Origin: Chryseobacterium vrystaatense
GTDB lineage: Bacteria; Bacteroidota; Bacteroidia; Flavobacteriales; Weeksellaceae
NCBI RefSeq assembly: GCF_000737765.1
Contig: NZ_JPRI01000007.1
Coordinates: 1-64,000, forward strand
Direction: 5' to 3'
Length of the DNA: 64,000 bases
Position numbers and translations under genes: made by a program. Shown in pieces: positions 23,843 to 31,653 of this stretch. Positions within the stretch are counted from its first letter, which is position 1; each line of letters starts with the position of its first letter. The notes under the pieces are model-generated. The model saw only the letters and a list, made by a program, of their open reading frames with translations, had not been told where the DNA came from and did no database searches.

Positions 23843-24418
23843 TTACCAATTGTCAGCAGGATTATCTGATCCTAATAAGAAAATTTTCAATTTCTCATTT
23901 ATAGAATTAAAGTAATCCGCCAATTCGGAAGCGTATTTATATTTATTTCTAAATTCTCCATTTGTTTTTCGAACACGATTATATCCATTTGCCCCATCTG
24001 TCTTTGCTAAATTAAGCTCTATAAATTCAGTACTTGATAGTTGCGGGTATAAATAGTTCTTTTCTTGAAGAGAAATTATTTCAAATTTATATTTATTATC
24101 TTTTAATGATATTTCAATCTCATATTTGATAGGTAAGTATACCGAACCTCCTATGCCCGAATATCTCATTGCAGATTCGCTAACAGCCTCTATTCTGATA
24201 TACTGATTCTCAATCATGCCTTTTATTGCTTTTTGAGGAGTATTAAATTTTCTATTAACCCAATCAATAACTTTTTTATATGCCTCCTCTTTTGAGATTC
24301 CAGGAATATCAGTGACTACATACTTAGCTAAACCTTCGTCAGTGATATTAAAAGTTTTGTCTTGTGCCTTTAAAGCGGTTACGAATAGTAGTATAAAAAA
24401 TAGTAAATATATTTTCAT
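23843..24418 (-). CDS. DUF4468-like secreted protein (prophage cargo)
   Basis: A 191-residue protein with a signal peptide (residues 1-18, ending in L-K-A-Q). The body matches the DUF4468 pattern: an early K-E-E-A-Y-K-K-V-I-D-W-V segment, a central region of alternating strands, and a K-Y-K-F-E-I strand. The family adopts a TBP-like fold in Bacteroidetes exported proteins; function unknown. Minus strand and flanked on both sides by near-identical terminator hairpins, it looks like an inserted cargo unit expressed in the lysogen. Confidence 0.65.
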   Translation of the reverse strand: MKIYLLFFILLFVTALKAQDKTFNITDEGLAKYVVTDIPGISKEEAYKKVIDWVNRKFNTPQKAIKGMIENQYIRIEAVSESAMRYSGIGGSVYLPIKYEIEISLKDNKYKFEIISLQEKNYLYPQLSSTEFIELNLAKTDGANGYNRVRKTNGEFRNKYKYASELADYFNSINEKLKIFLLGSDNPADNW

Positions 24419-24485
24419 GAAAATTGGTTAGGTTGCTAATTTACAAATAATTCGTAATCCAAAATTATGGGTTTCTGTAAAATAC

Positions 24486-24511
24486 AATCCCCACTTATTA
24501 GGTGGGGGATT
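24486..24511. terminator. Terminator hairpin, copy B of a repeated hairpin
   Basis: AATCCCCAC at 24486-24494 pairs with GTGGGGGATT at 24502-24511. The core is identical over 22 bases to the hairpin at 23794. On the minus strand it ends the 24515-24754 gene. Confidence 0.8.
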
Positions 24512-24514
24512 TTG

Positions 24515-24754
24515 TTACCGAACAACTATATATCCATCAAACGGATTGGTAGACAGTAAGTTTAAAGTATTTCCTAAATCAGAGTAGCTAACTTGAGAAA
24601 TATCAGTCAACACTGCAAATGGATTCTGACTTTTATCAGGATAAAAATAAACTTGAATAATTGGTTTTCCATCAAATGGTTGTTGAAACTGATGAAAAAT
24701 TTGAAACTTGTCACTTAATGGAAGCCATTGTTCCTTTGTAAATTCTATTGTCAT
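24515..24754 (-). CDS. Hypothetical small protein (prophage cargo)
   Basis: A 79-residue soluble protein counted from the ATG at 24754 (M-T-I-E-F-T-K). A longer in-frame start adds a hydrophobic stretch unlikely to be translated. No family recognised. Its 3' end is marked by the repeated hairpin, giving it its own transcription unit on the minus strand. Confidence 0.5.
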   Translation of the reverse strand: MTIEFTKEQWLPLSDKFQIFHQFQQPFDGKPIIQVYFYPDKSQNPFAVLTDISQVSYSDLGNTLNLLSTNPFDGYIVVR

Positions 24755-24858
24755 TACTATAATTTTTAGAACAGCAATATACAAACAATTCAAAATCAAC
24801 AATTACGGTTTCCCGTAGAATTATGACTACAATCATATCCGGAAAATAGCTGATTCAT

Positions 24859-24935
24859 TATCTTTGAATAATTACATCCATTCATATTTCTTAAAAATTA
24901 CACTTTGCCTCTCGTGAACCGGGAGGCTTTTTTGT
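24859..24935 (+). ncRNA. Candidate very short transcript (promoter plus terminator, no gene)
   Basis: The 303-base gap 24,755-25,057 has no gene. It contains a perfect TATCTTTG box at 24859-24866. About 40 bases later comes an intrinsic terminator, GCCTC at 24907-24911 pairing with GAGGC at 24923-24927, followed by TTTTTT. The stretch between is too short for a protein, so it could yield a ~65-nt RNA; it could also be a remnant left by gene loss. Confidence 0.3.
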
Positions 24936-25034
24936 GGATAACTTTTTAATGCGTCAAGTTCTGTCGTATAAAGGGTTTTGCTTTGTCATATAATGTGTGA
25001 TACAAAATGTATCCGTTTATTTTTTGTTGATGTT

Positions 25035-25042
25035 TAAATTTG
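25035..25042 (+). promoter_or_regulatory. -7 box TAAATTTG for the 25058 gene
   Basis: A perfect TAnnTTTG box ending 15 bases before the ATG at 25058; a second, overlapping TTTTG sequence lies closer to the start codon. Confidence 0.5.
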
Positions 25043-25057
25043 TATCAATTTTGAAAC

Positions 25058-25366
25058 ATGGAAATCGCAGGCTTAATTAAATCTAAGCACATAGATCATG
25101 TTCGGATCATTACTTCTGATAAAAAACAGGAGGTAGATGTGTTTTATACAGAGAGTAAGAAATTTGACATTGAAGAGCTCATTGAAAATGAAGTTGTGCT
25201 TTTCAGTGTGGCAGCTGAATCAATTGATTATTACGGATTAAAGTTGGCTAAATTCTGGCTTTTAAGTATTATTTCCCCAAAAAAGAAATTCGTATACCAA
25301 GGAAAAAAGCGAAAAGGTGATAATGAAAATAGTAATGAAGGCTGGGCAGATAGGCATACGAAATAA
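25058..25366 (+). CDS. Hypothetical protein ahead of the SRAP gene
   Basis: A 102-residue soluble protein with a basic C-terminus and no recognised domain. It has its own -7 box and sits 42 bases upstream of the SRAP gene, so both may share a transcript. Association with DNA repair or replication is possible from context only. Confidence 0.5.
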   Translation: MEIAGLIKSKHIDHVRIITSDKKQEVDVFYTESKKFDIEELIENEVVLFSVAAESIDYYGLKLAKFWLLSIISPKKKFVYQGKKRKGDNENSNEGWADRHTK

Positions 25367-25408
25367 TTGCATAATATTTGTACTTTGCAAAGTAAATCTA
25401 ACATCATC

Positions 25409-26074
25409 ATGTGCTATTACGTTGACGCAAAATTATCCAGAAAAGAAATCCGTGAGGTATTTAATGTGGAGACCGAGTTCACTGAATTTAAAAGTGAAAA
25501 GATGCTCTCGGGCTTTCGTGCAAAAGGAACTGTTGAAAAACCACTACCGATAATAACTGACGAAAATCCAGATACTGCAGTTATCGGGGACTGGGGTTTA
25601 TTGCCGTTTTTTAGCAAAGACAGAACTTTTCAATCTAAAACATTAAATGCTGTGATTGAAGAATTGGAATTGAAAAATAGTTACAAAAACAGTATCAATA
25701 AACGATGTTTAGTTTTAGTAAATGGATTCTACGAATGGCGTTCGCTTGATAAATTTGGTAATCCTGATTCTGAAGGTAAAGTGAAACAGTTACATAGAAT
25801 TCACTTAGACAATGGCGATAAACCTTTTGCGTTGGCAGGAATTTATAATATTTGGAATGATATAATAACATTTTCAATTTGTACAACGAAAGCAAATACT
25901 TTAATGGCTGATGTTCACAATTCAAAGAAAAGAATGCCGGTTGTTTTGAACGAAAATGATCATTTAAAATGGCTGAACAATCCTGACTATTTAGATTTTG
26001 CTCATCCTAAATATGATGTAAAATTGATTTTAGAAAACTTAGAACCGGAGAAAACCCCAAACACCTTATTTTAG
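25409..26074 (+). CDS. SRAP-domain protein (SOS response-associated, YedK/HMCES-like)
   Basis: A 221-residue protein. The start at 25409 places the catalytic cysteine at position 2 (M-C-Y-Y), as required in this family; a longer in-frame start at 25367 would bury it. Other conserved positions are N80 (L-N-A), E109 in G-F-Y-E-W, and H170 in D-V-H-x4-R-M-P. Family members form a thiazolidine crosslink with abasic sites in single-stranded DNA and protect them during replication. The usual NAR-x-E-T block reads N-A-V-I-E-E here. Finding it in phage cargo suggests protection of phage or lysogen DNA (inference). It is coupled to the next gene. Confidence 0.82.
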   Translation: MCYYVDAKLSRKEIREVFNVETEFTEFKSEKMLSGFRAKGTVEKPLPIITDENPDTAVIGDWGLLPFFSKDRTFQSKTLNAVIEELELKNSYKNSINKRCLVLVNGFYEWRSLDKFGNPDSEGKVKQLHRIHLDNGDKPFALAGIYNIWNDIITFSICTTKANTLMADVHNSKKRMPVVLNENDHLKWLNNPDYLDFAHPKYDVKLILENLEPEKTPNTLF

Positions 26075-26076
26075 CC

Positions 26077-26445
26077 ATGGAAGATGATAAATACATATTT
26101 CAGCTCCTAGGAAATTACATTGAGGAAGATCCGGATGATATGGAAAACTTCTATAACGATGCTATGAATTTAATTAGGGGCGCTGCAGCAGATAAGAACA
26201 TTGAATTTGATGGCTACTTCCGGGAACGTTGGGAGATCTCAGCAGATACAATTTTTGAATTCGATGAAGACTACTTTGAAAATGAAGATAGGCGTGATCT
26301 ATATGTCTTCCTTTCAGCTTTGGTTGATGAAGAAATATTTGGATATTTGCATTATGTATGGCATCATGTTTTTCATGAAGATCTAAAAAAAGCTATTGTA
26401 GAGACGAAAATATTCGAACTAAAGGAAAAAGGAATAATTTTTTAA
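26077..26445 (+). CDS. Hypothetical acidic protein downstream of SRAP
   Basis: A 122-residue, very acidic helical protein with no recognised domain, starting two bases after the SRAP stop. The shared transcript ends at a strong terminator 80 bases later. Strongly acidic small phage proteins can act as DNA mimics, but nothing specific supports that here. Confidence 0.55.
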   Translation: MEDDKYIFQLLGNYIEEDPDDMENFYNDAMNLIRGAAADKNIEFDGYFRERWEISADTIFEFDEDYFENEDRRDLYVFLSALVDEEIFGYLHYVWHHVFHEDLKKAIVETKIFELKEKGIIF

Positions 26446-27111
26446 TTTTTATCAATTAGATATATTTATTGTAAATTTGAAAATAGTTGAAGTCATAATT
26501 ACATATTAATTATGATTATTTTAAACACCCCTACTCGTCACAGTAGGGGTGTTTTTTTGTTAAAAGTGTAAATCACAATTTTTTCAATTCCAACGCCTGC
26601 AACTCATTTTTCTGGGATATTTACCATAAAAAATATTTTGCAACATTTTGAGTTGTTGTAATTAAATAGATAATAATTCACTGATGATAATCTTTTTTAA
26701 ACATTTAATTTATAGTGTTTTATCAATAACATTTAGCAGTTGCTTTGCTTAATTTTTCAAGTAATTTCCTGCTTTTTACAGGACTTAAAATATTTATAAA
26801 AAAGTGATTTTTGAGTCAAAAAAAAGGCTAAAATCAAAAATTAAAAACTGATAGATTTTATCAATATTCTGAAAATCAGCATTCTAACCTTCGTTAAAAA
26901 TAAATAAATAAAGTTGATACAGCTTGAGGCCGACGCCGCCAAGAATCGAAATTGCGGTTGCAGTCGCCCAGATTGCTGGAAATATGGTCAGTTTGGCTGT
27001 AAATGCCCCTGTAGAATGCCCTGTAGGGCCGATTTTGCAACATATAGTCATTTTTAATAGTTGCCTTGTCATCAGTATGATGCACAGGTAGTTAGGGTCG
27101 CACCTTTTTTG
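26446..27111. other. Gap without a clear gene; AT-rich then GC-rich segment
   Basis: After the terminator at 26523-26558, about 320 bases are very AT-rich without features. From about 26910 to 27060 the composition turns GC-rich. A plus-strand frame from 26908 to 27060 without an ATG start would encode a Cys-rich peptide (C-G-C-S-R-P-D-C-W-K-Y-G then C-K-C-P-C-R-M-P-C). Two overlapping minus-strand frames are also open. I cannot support any of these as a gene; a degraded gene or an RNA are possible. Confidence 0.4.
26523..26558 (+). terminator. Strong Rho-independent terminator after the second island
   Basis: AAACACCCCTACT at 26523-26535 pairs perfectly over 13 bp with 26542-26554, loop of six, followed by a T run. 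Confidence 0.92.
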
Positions 27112-27148
27112 ATGTAACGTAGGTTGTACGGTCATCTGCCTAACATTG
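27112..27148 (+). promoter_or_regulatory. Phage late promoter element, copy 5 (tail module)
   Basis: ATGTAAC at 27112-27118, preceded by CTTTTTTG, then 22 bases, then TAACATTG at 27141-27148, one mismatch from TAnnTTTG. The tape measure gene begins at 27165. Confidence 0.68.
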
Positions 27149-27164
27149 CCAATAAAAAAAAGAG

Positions 27165-30100
27165 ATGGCAAATGTGATTTCGGATGAGATACTTAAGCTC
27201 AAGATAGTTGTCGATGGCAATGAGGCTCAGAAAAGAGTGCTTGATCTCGAGCAGGCCAACAAAGTATTATCAGTAAGGCTTGAAGATCTTACGCAGCAGG
27301 AGAAGGAGTTAGATAAACAGCGTAAAGCCGAAGAGAAGATCTTAAAGTCTAACACCGATAAGATAGGTAAGTATAATACTAAGCTTAAGGAAAGTGAGCT
27401 TTTCGTTATCAATGAAGTAAAAGCTTTACGTCAAAAACAATCTGCATATGAACAGGGGTCTAAAGAGTATGAGAAGCTGCAGGCTCAGATTGATAAGGTT
27501 AAGCAGAAGGCAGATGAAGCAGCAAAGGCGATTAATGAAGAGATACAAGGTCTCACATCGCAACAATCCAAATTTCAAGAAAACTTTGATAAGGCTAATA
27601 CTGCCTATAAAAACCTACGTAAGGAGATCGAGGCTACAAATGAAGCGTTAGGAGATAATCGGTCAAAGATTGATGATGAAATCGGTGCCATGAAGATAAT
27701 GGACATGACAACTGATCAGCTGACTAGAAGAGCTAAAGATCTCCGGGATGCGATGAGGCACATGACTGAGGGCGATACCCTTAATAAAACAAGAGATGAA
27801 CTTCAGGAAATTAATGATAGAATAGCTGAATTGAATGCCGGGCCTGAGGAATCATCCTTCTTAGATACCTTCAATGAATATACAGGCGTTATAGTTGCGG
27901 CTGTAGCTTCCGTTGCTGGTTTCTTAATGAAAATGCAGGAAGTTGTTGATTTAAACAATGAATTGGTAGATGCTCAGACTGCGGTTGCTAAGACAACTGG
28001 TATGACTACCGAAGAGGTAAAAGACTTAACGGCTGCTTATACTGATTTCGACACCCGTACCAATCAAATTGATCTCCTTAAGATTGCTGAGATTGGCGGG
28101 CGTTTAGGTGTTCCAAAAGCCGAAATTCAGGATTTTACCAGAGAGGTTGACAAGGCTTATGTTGCGTTAGGTGATTCATTTGCAGGAGGAGTTGAGAAAG
28201 TTGCCGAAAAAATAGGTAAAATAAAAGGTTTATTCAAAGAAACTAAAGAATTAGGCTTTGGTCAGGCTATGAATGAAATCGGATCTGGGCTAAATGAACT
28301 TGGAGCAGATGGGGCTGCATCAGAAGAGAATATTGCAGATTTTGCTTTAAGAATGGGGCAGTTACCTGAAGCTCTAAAACCAAGTATTGCAGAAACATTG
28401 GCTTTAGGTGCTGCTTTTGAAGAAAGTGGTATCGATGCAGAAAGGGCTTCGTCTGGTTATATGACATTTATAAGAACTGCAGGAAAGGAAACTGCTGGAT
28501 TTGCTAAAGTAATGCATATTTCTCAAAAGGAAGTTGAAAAGCTACTCAATGAAGATCCTATGCAATTCTTCTTAAAATTCTCGGAAGGAGCGAAAGGTTT
28601 AGATCCAGTCAAATTATCTCAAATTTTAGATGGTCTTAAGTTAAATAGTGGAGAGGTTATATCAATAATTGGAGCAGCTTCCGAAAATACAGATAAATTC
28701 AGAAATTCAATAGAGCTCTCTGGACAGGCAATGGATGAAGCTACCTCTTTGCAGGATGAATTCAATAAGGTGAATAATAACGCGGCTGCCATTTATGATA
28801 AACTTCAAAAGAAGTGGAAAGAAATCTACACCAGTGAAAAAGTTGCAAAAGTTCTAGCTTCTTTAATTCAAACTATAGGTAAATTACTAGGTGTTGTTGA
28901 AGACAGTACCGGAGGGGTCACTATTTTTAGGGAATCACTTCTATTTCTTACGAAAATACTTACCATTGCTGTAGTTTCAATATTCTCCTACAATACTGCT
29001 TTGGCCTTATCTGAATTAACTCTTGCTAAAATTAAGGAGAGATTGCTTGCCTATACGATAGTTCAGAAGGCAAGTAATTTACTAAATCAAACAAGTACGG
29101 TTCTTCAGAATATTTGGAATGTAACACTCGGTTACAGTACGCTTGCGTTAGCCCGTCTAACAGGGTCTACTAATCTTCAGACTATTGCTCAGCAAAGATT
29201 AAATCTAGTTACAGCAGCAAATCCTTGGGTTGCGGTTGTCGGGGTAGTGATGGCTGTAGTGACTGCTTATATGTTATTTAAAACAAGTGCTGAAGAGGCG
29301 GCCGCTGCTAGCACTAAGCAAAGTAGAGCTTTGGAATTGCAAGGTGATATTTCTAAAAGAATCAATGATGAAGAATCTAAATCTGCTGCAGAACTCAAAG
29401 CTAAAGTTGAGCCGCTGATTAAAGTTTTAAAGGATAAAAATACGCAGTTGAGTGAGCGTAAGAAAGCTTATGATGAACTTATCAAGATTGCTCCGGAGTT
29501 TAAAGGAACTTTGGATGCTGAATTTATTGCAACTTCTAAACTTGATAAAGTGTATTCGTCTTTAATCGACAAAATAAAAGCTGCGGCAAAGGTTAGAGCA
29601 CTACAGGCGATTTTAGATGAGCAATATCAAAAAAGAGAAAAATTAGCGGGGAAACAGGAGATTTTCACAGCCACTCAAGAGAAAAATAAGACTGATAAAA
29701 CAATGCGTAATCCTGATGGCAGTGCCAAGGGGGGTATTGTATTAGTTAATAGTCTTGTCGAAAAAACAAATAAAGATTTAGAAGAGCTGGATGGAAACAT
29801 TGATGATGTTGTTAAGAAAATAGCTGATGCTAAAGTTGAGAAAACAGATACTACTTCAAATTATACCCCTCTTCCGGAAAAAGAAAAAAAGAAAAAAATT
29901 ACGGATGAAGACAAGGCAGCACGTAAAGCTGAAAATGCATATCAGGCCATGCGTAAGAAGATTCTTGAACATGCCGAAGATTATGACCAGAAAGAGCTTG
30001 AATTGGAAGCACAGAAACAAGAAGCCAACGCAGAAATTCAAAACGAGGGCTATGAAAAAGAAAAAGCGTTGCTGCTTGCAGAAGGTAAAAAGAGGGTTGC

Positions 30101-31652
30101 TGAACTTGAAAAACAGAAATTCAAGCAATCGGATTTTGACGATATCGGCAGAATCATAAAAAGAGAAAAGGGTGATCTTAAAAAACAGTTTATCGCAATC
30201 AAAGAGCAATGGATAAAGGAAAATAAGCTGGTAGAAGATACTAAAACTGCTGAAAAAGAAAAGACCAATTTTAAGCTTCGTTCTCTGGACGATAAGTATA
30301 CCGAAATTGGACTGAAAAAAGATGAAGAGGATCTGCAGAAGCGGTTGAATTTAATAACAAGAGAACAAAATCAAACGTTATCCGCCAATGTTTCAGTAAA
30401 ACAACAGAAAGAATTTCTTGCATCAAAAGGATATACAGAAGAATCTTTAAAATTTATTAGTAATTGGGAAGAGGGGAAGACAGCTATTGAAAAATACTAT
30501 CAGAAGCAAAGTCTCCAGGAGCAAGTTACATTCTTCCAGGAACAAATTGCGATGTTTGAAACGGTTGCAGAGTTGGCTCCTGAATTTCTTACTGAAGATC
30601 AGCTTGAGCGAATTCAGCAATATAAAGATAAGTTAGCAGGTATCATTGCTGATATTGCTAAAATTAAAAAAGGCGACGATCAAAAGCTTGGTGGAAAACT
30701 CAGCTCCTTCGGTGCTGGTAATGCTGATTTATTTGGTCTTACTCAGGATCAATGGAAGGCAATGTTTACCAACACCGATAATCTTTCTGAAAAAATTCAA
30801 AAAGTCGGTGCAGCAACTCAGATTGCTCAAAATATGTTTAGTGCTTATTCTGGATTTGTTCAGGCCAACGAGCAAAGAATGCTTCAAAAAATGGAGGTTT
30901 CAAGTGAACGAAAAAAGAAGAAATTAAAAAGTCAACTTGATTCAGGCTTAATTACCCAGGAGAACTATAAAAAAGAAACTCAACTTCTTGATGCTGAGTT
31001 AGACAGAAAAAAGGCTGAACTTGAATATAAAGCAGCCAAACGTCAAAGAGATCTGCAAATTGCCCAAGCAATTTCCGGGGTCGCAATGGCGGTAATTAAT
31101 GCAGCACAGACACAGCCATTTTTCCCTTTAGGTTTAGCGATGACTGTTTTAGCCGGTGCAATGGGAGCTGTTCAATTGGCTACTATAATGAGTACACCGT
31201 TACCGAGTGCTCCAGGAGCAGAGGACGGGCTTTATCCGGTTCTCAGATCGCAAGACAATAAATTGTTCAATGCAAGGCGAAGATCTTCGAAAACGGGTGT
31301 TTATGATGAACCAACACTTTTGGTTGGCGAGGCAGGCCCCACAATGCCAGAACTCGTTGTTTCGGGAAAAACTATGAAGAAAATTGATCCTAATATCCAA
31401 AAAATGTATATGGAAGAAATTCGAAGAGTTGAAGGTTTTGAAAATGGACTATATCCGAAACAAACTGTTTCATCCGGTAGTGATGAAATGCTAATTAAGG
31501 CATTGGACATTATTAGAGATAATACAGAAGTAATGATTTATTTAAAAAACAACGGTGTAAGAGGTGTTTTTGAAAAATCTGCTCGTACTGGGAAAGATAT
31601 TAAAGATATGACAAGCGAATACGATAATTTATTAACTAAAAACAGACATTAA
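27165..31652 (+). CDS. Tail tape measure protein
   Basis: A 1,495-residue protein. Residues ~10-225 are coiled coil with dense Lys/Glu/Gln. A hydrophobic segment near 240-255 is followed by a TP901-type tape-measure domain (A-V-A-K-T-T-G-M-T-T-E-E-V near 275, then conserved G/A-rich helices to ~560). Several hydrophobic helices lie at about 590-700. A second long charged coiled-coil stretch runs ~900-1,350, and a Gly/Ala-rich region sits near 1,290-1,345. Length and layout identify the tape measure, which sets tail length and helps DNA exit. At the usual ~1.5 angstrom per residue, a tail of roughly 220 nm is implied. Confidence 0.88.
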   Translation: MANVISDEILKLKIVVDGNEAQKRVLDLEQANKVLSVRLEDLTQQEKELDKQRKAEEKILKSNTDKIGKYNTKLKESELFVINEVKALRQKQSAYEQGSKEYEKLQAQIDKVKQKADEAAKAINEEIQGLTSQQSKFQENFDKANTAYKNLRKEIEATNEALGDNRSKIDDEIGAMKIMDMTTDQLTRRAKDLRDAMRHMTEGDTLNKTRDELQEINDRIAELNAGPEESSFLDTFNEYTGVIVAAVASVAGFLMKMQEVVDLNNELVDAQTAVAKTTGMTTEEVKDLTAAYTDFDTRTNQIDLLKIAEIGGRLGVPKAEIQDFTREVDKAYVALGDSFAGGVEKVAEKIGKIKGLFKETKELGFGQAMNEIGSGLNELGADGAASEENIADFALRMGQLPEALKPSIAETLALGAAFEESGIDAERASSGYMTFIRTAGKETAGFAKVMHISQKEVEKLLNEDPMQFFLKFSEGAKGLDPVKLSQILDGLKLNSGEVISIIGAASENTDKFRNSIELSGQAMDEATSLQDEFNKVNNNAAAIYDKLQKKWKEIYTSEKVAKVLASLIQTIGKLLGVVEDSTGGVTIFRESLLFLTKILTIAVVSIFSYNTALALSELTLAKIKERLLAYTIVQKASNLLNQTSTVLQNIWNVTLGYSTLALARLTGSTNLQTIAQQRLNLVTAANPWVAVVGVVMAVVTAYMLFKTSAEEAAAASTKQSRALELQGDISKRINDEESKSAAELKAKVEPLIKVLKDKNTQLSERKKAYDELIKIAPEFKGTLDAEFIATSKLDKVYSSLIDKIKAAAKVRALQAILDEQYQKREKLAGKQEIFTATQEKNKTDKTMRNPDGSAKGGIVLVNSLVEKTNKDLEELDGNIDDVVKKIADAKVEKTDTTSNYTPLPEKEKKKKITDEDKAARKAENAYQAMRKKILEHAEDYDQKELELEAQKQEANAEIQNEGYEKEKALLLAEGKKRVAELEKQKFKQSDFDDIGRIIKREKGDLKKQFIAIKEQWIKENKLVEDTKTAEKEKTNFKLRSLDDKYTEIGLKKDEEDLQKRLNLITREQNQTLSANVSVKQQKEFLASKGYTEESLKFISNWEEGKTAIEKYYQKQSLQEQVTFFQEQIAMFETVAELAPEFLTEDQLERIQQYKDKLAGIIADIAKIKKGDDQKLGGKLSSFGAGNADLFGLTQDQWKAMFTNTDNLSEKIQKVGAATQIAQNMFSAYSGFVQANEQRMLQKMEVSSERKKKKLKSQLDSGLITQENYKKETQLLDAELDRKKAELEYKAAKRQRDLQIAQAISGVAMAVINAAQTQPFFPLGLAMTVLAGAMGAVQLATIMSTPLPSAPGAEDGLYPVLRSQDNKLFNARRRSSKTGVYDEPTLLVGEAGPTMPELVVSGKTMKKIDPNIQKMYMEEIRRVEGFENGLYPKQTVSSGSDEMLIKALDIIRDNTEVMIYLKNNGVRGVFEKSARTGKDIKDMTSEYDNLLTKNRH

Positions 31653-31653
31653 T

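Noticed and set aside
26884..27171. Minus-strand 95-codon frame before the tape measure as a gene
   Set aside because: It overlaps the late promoter and the tape measure start, has no promoter of its own, and competes with two other open frames in the same GC-rich patch.
29827..30268. Alternative Lys-rich and Phe-rich frames inside the tape measure gene
   Set aside because: They are out-of-frame readings of coiled-coil coding sequence with biased composition.
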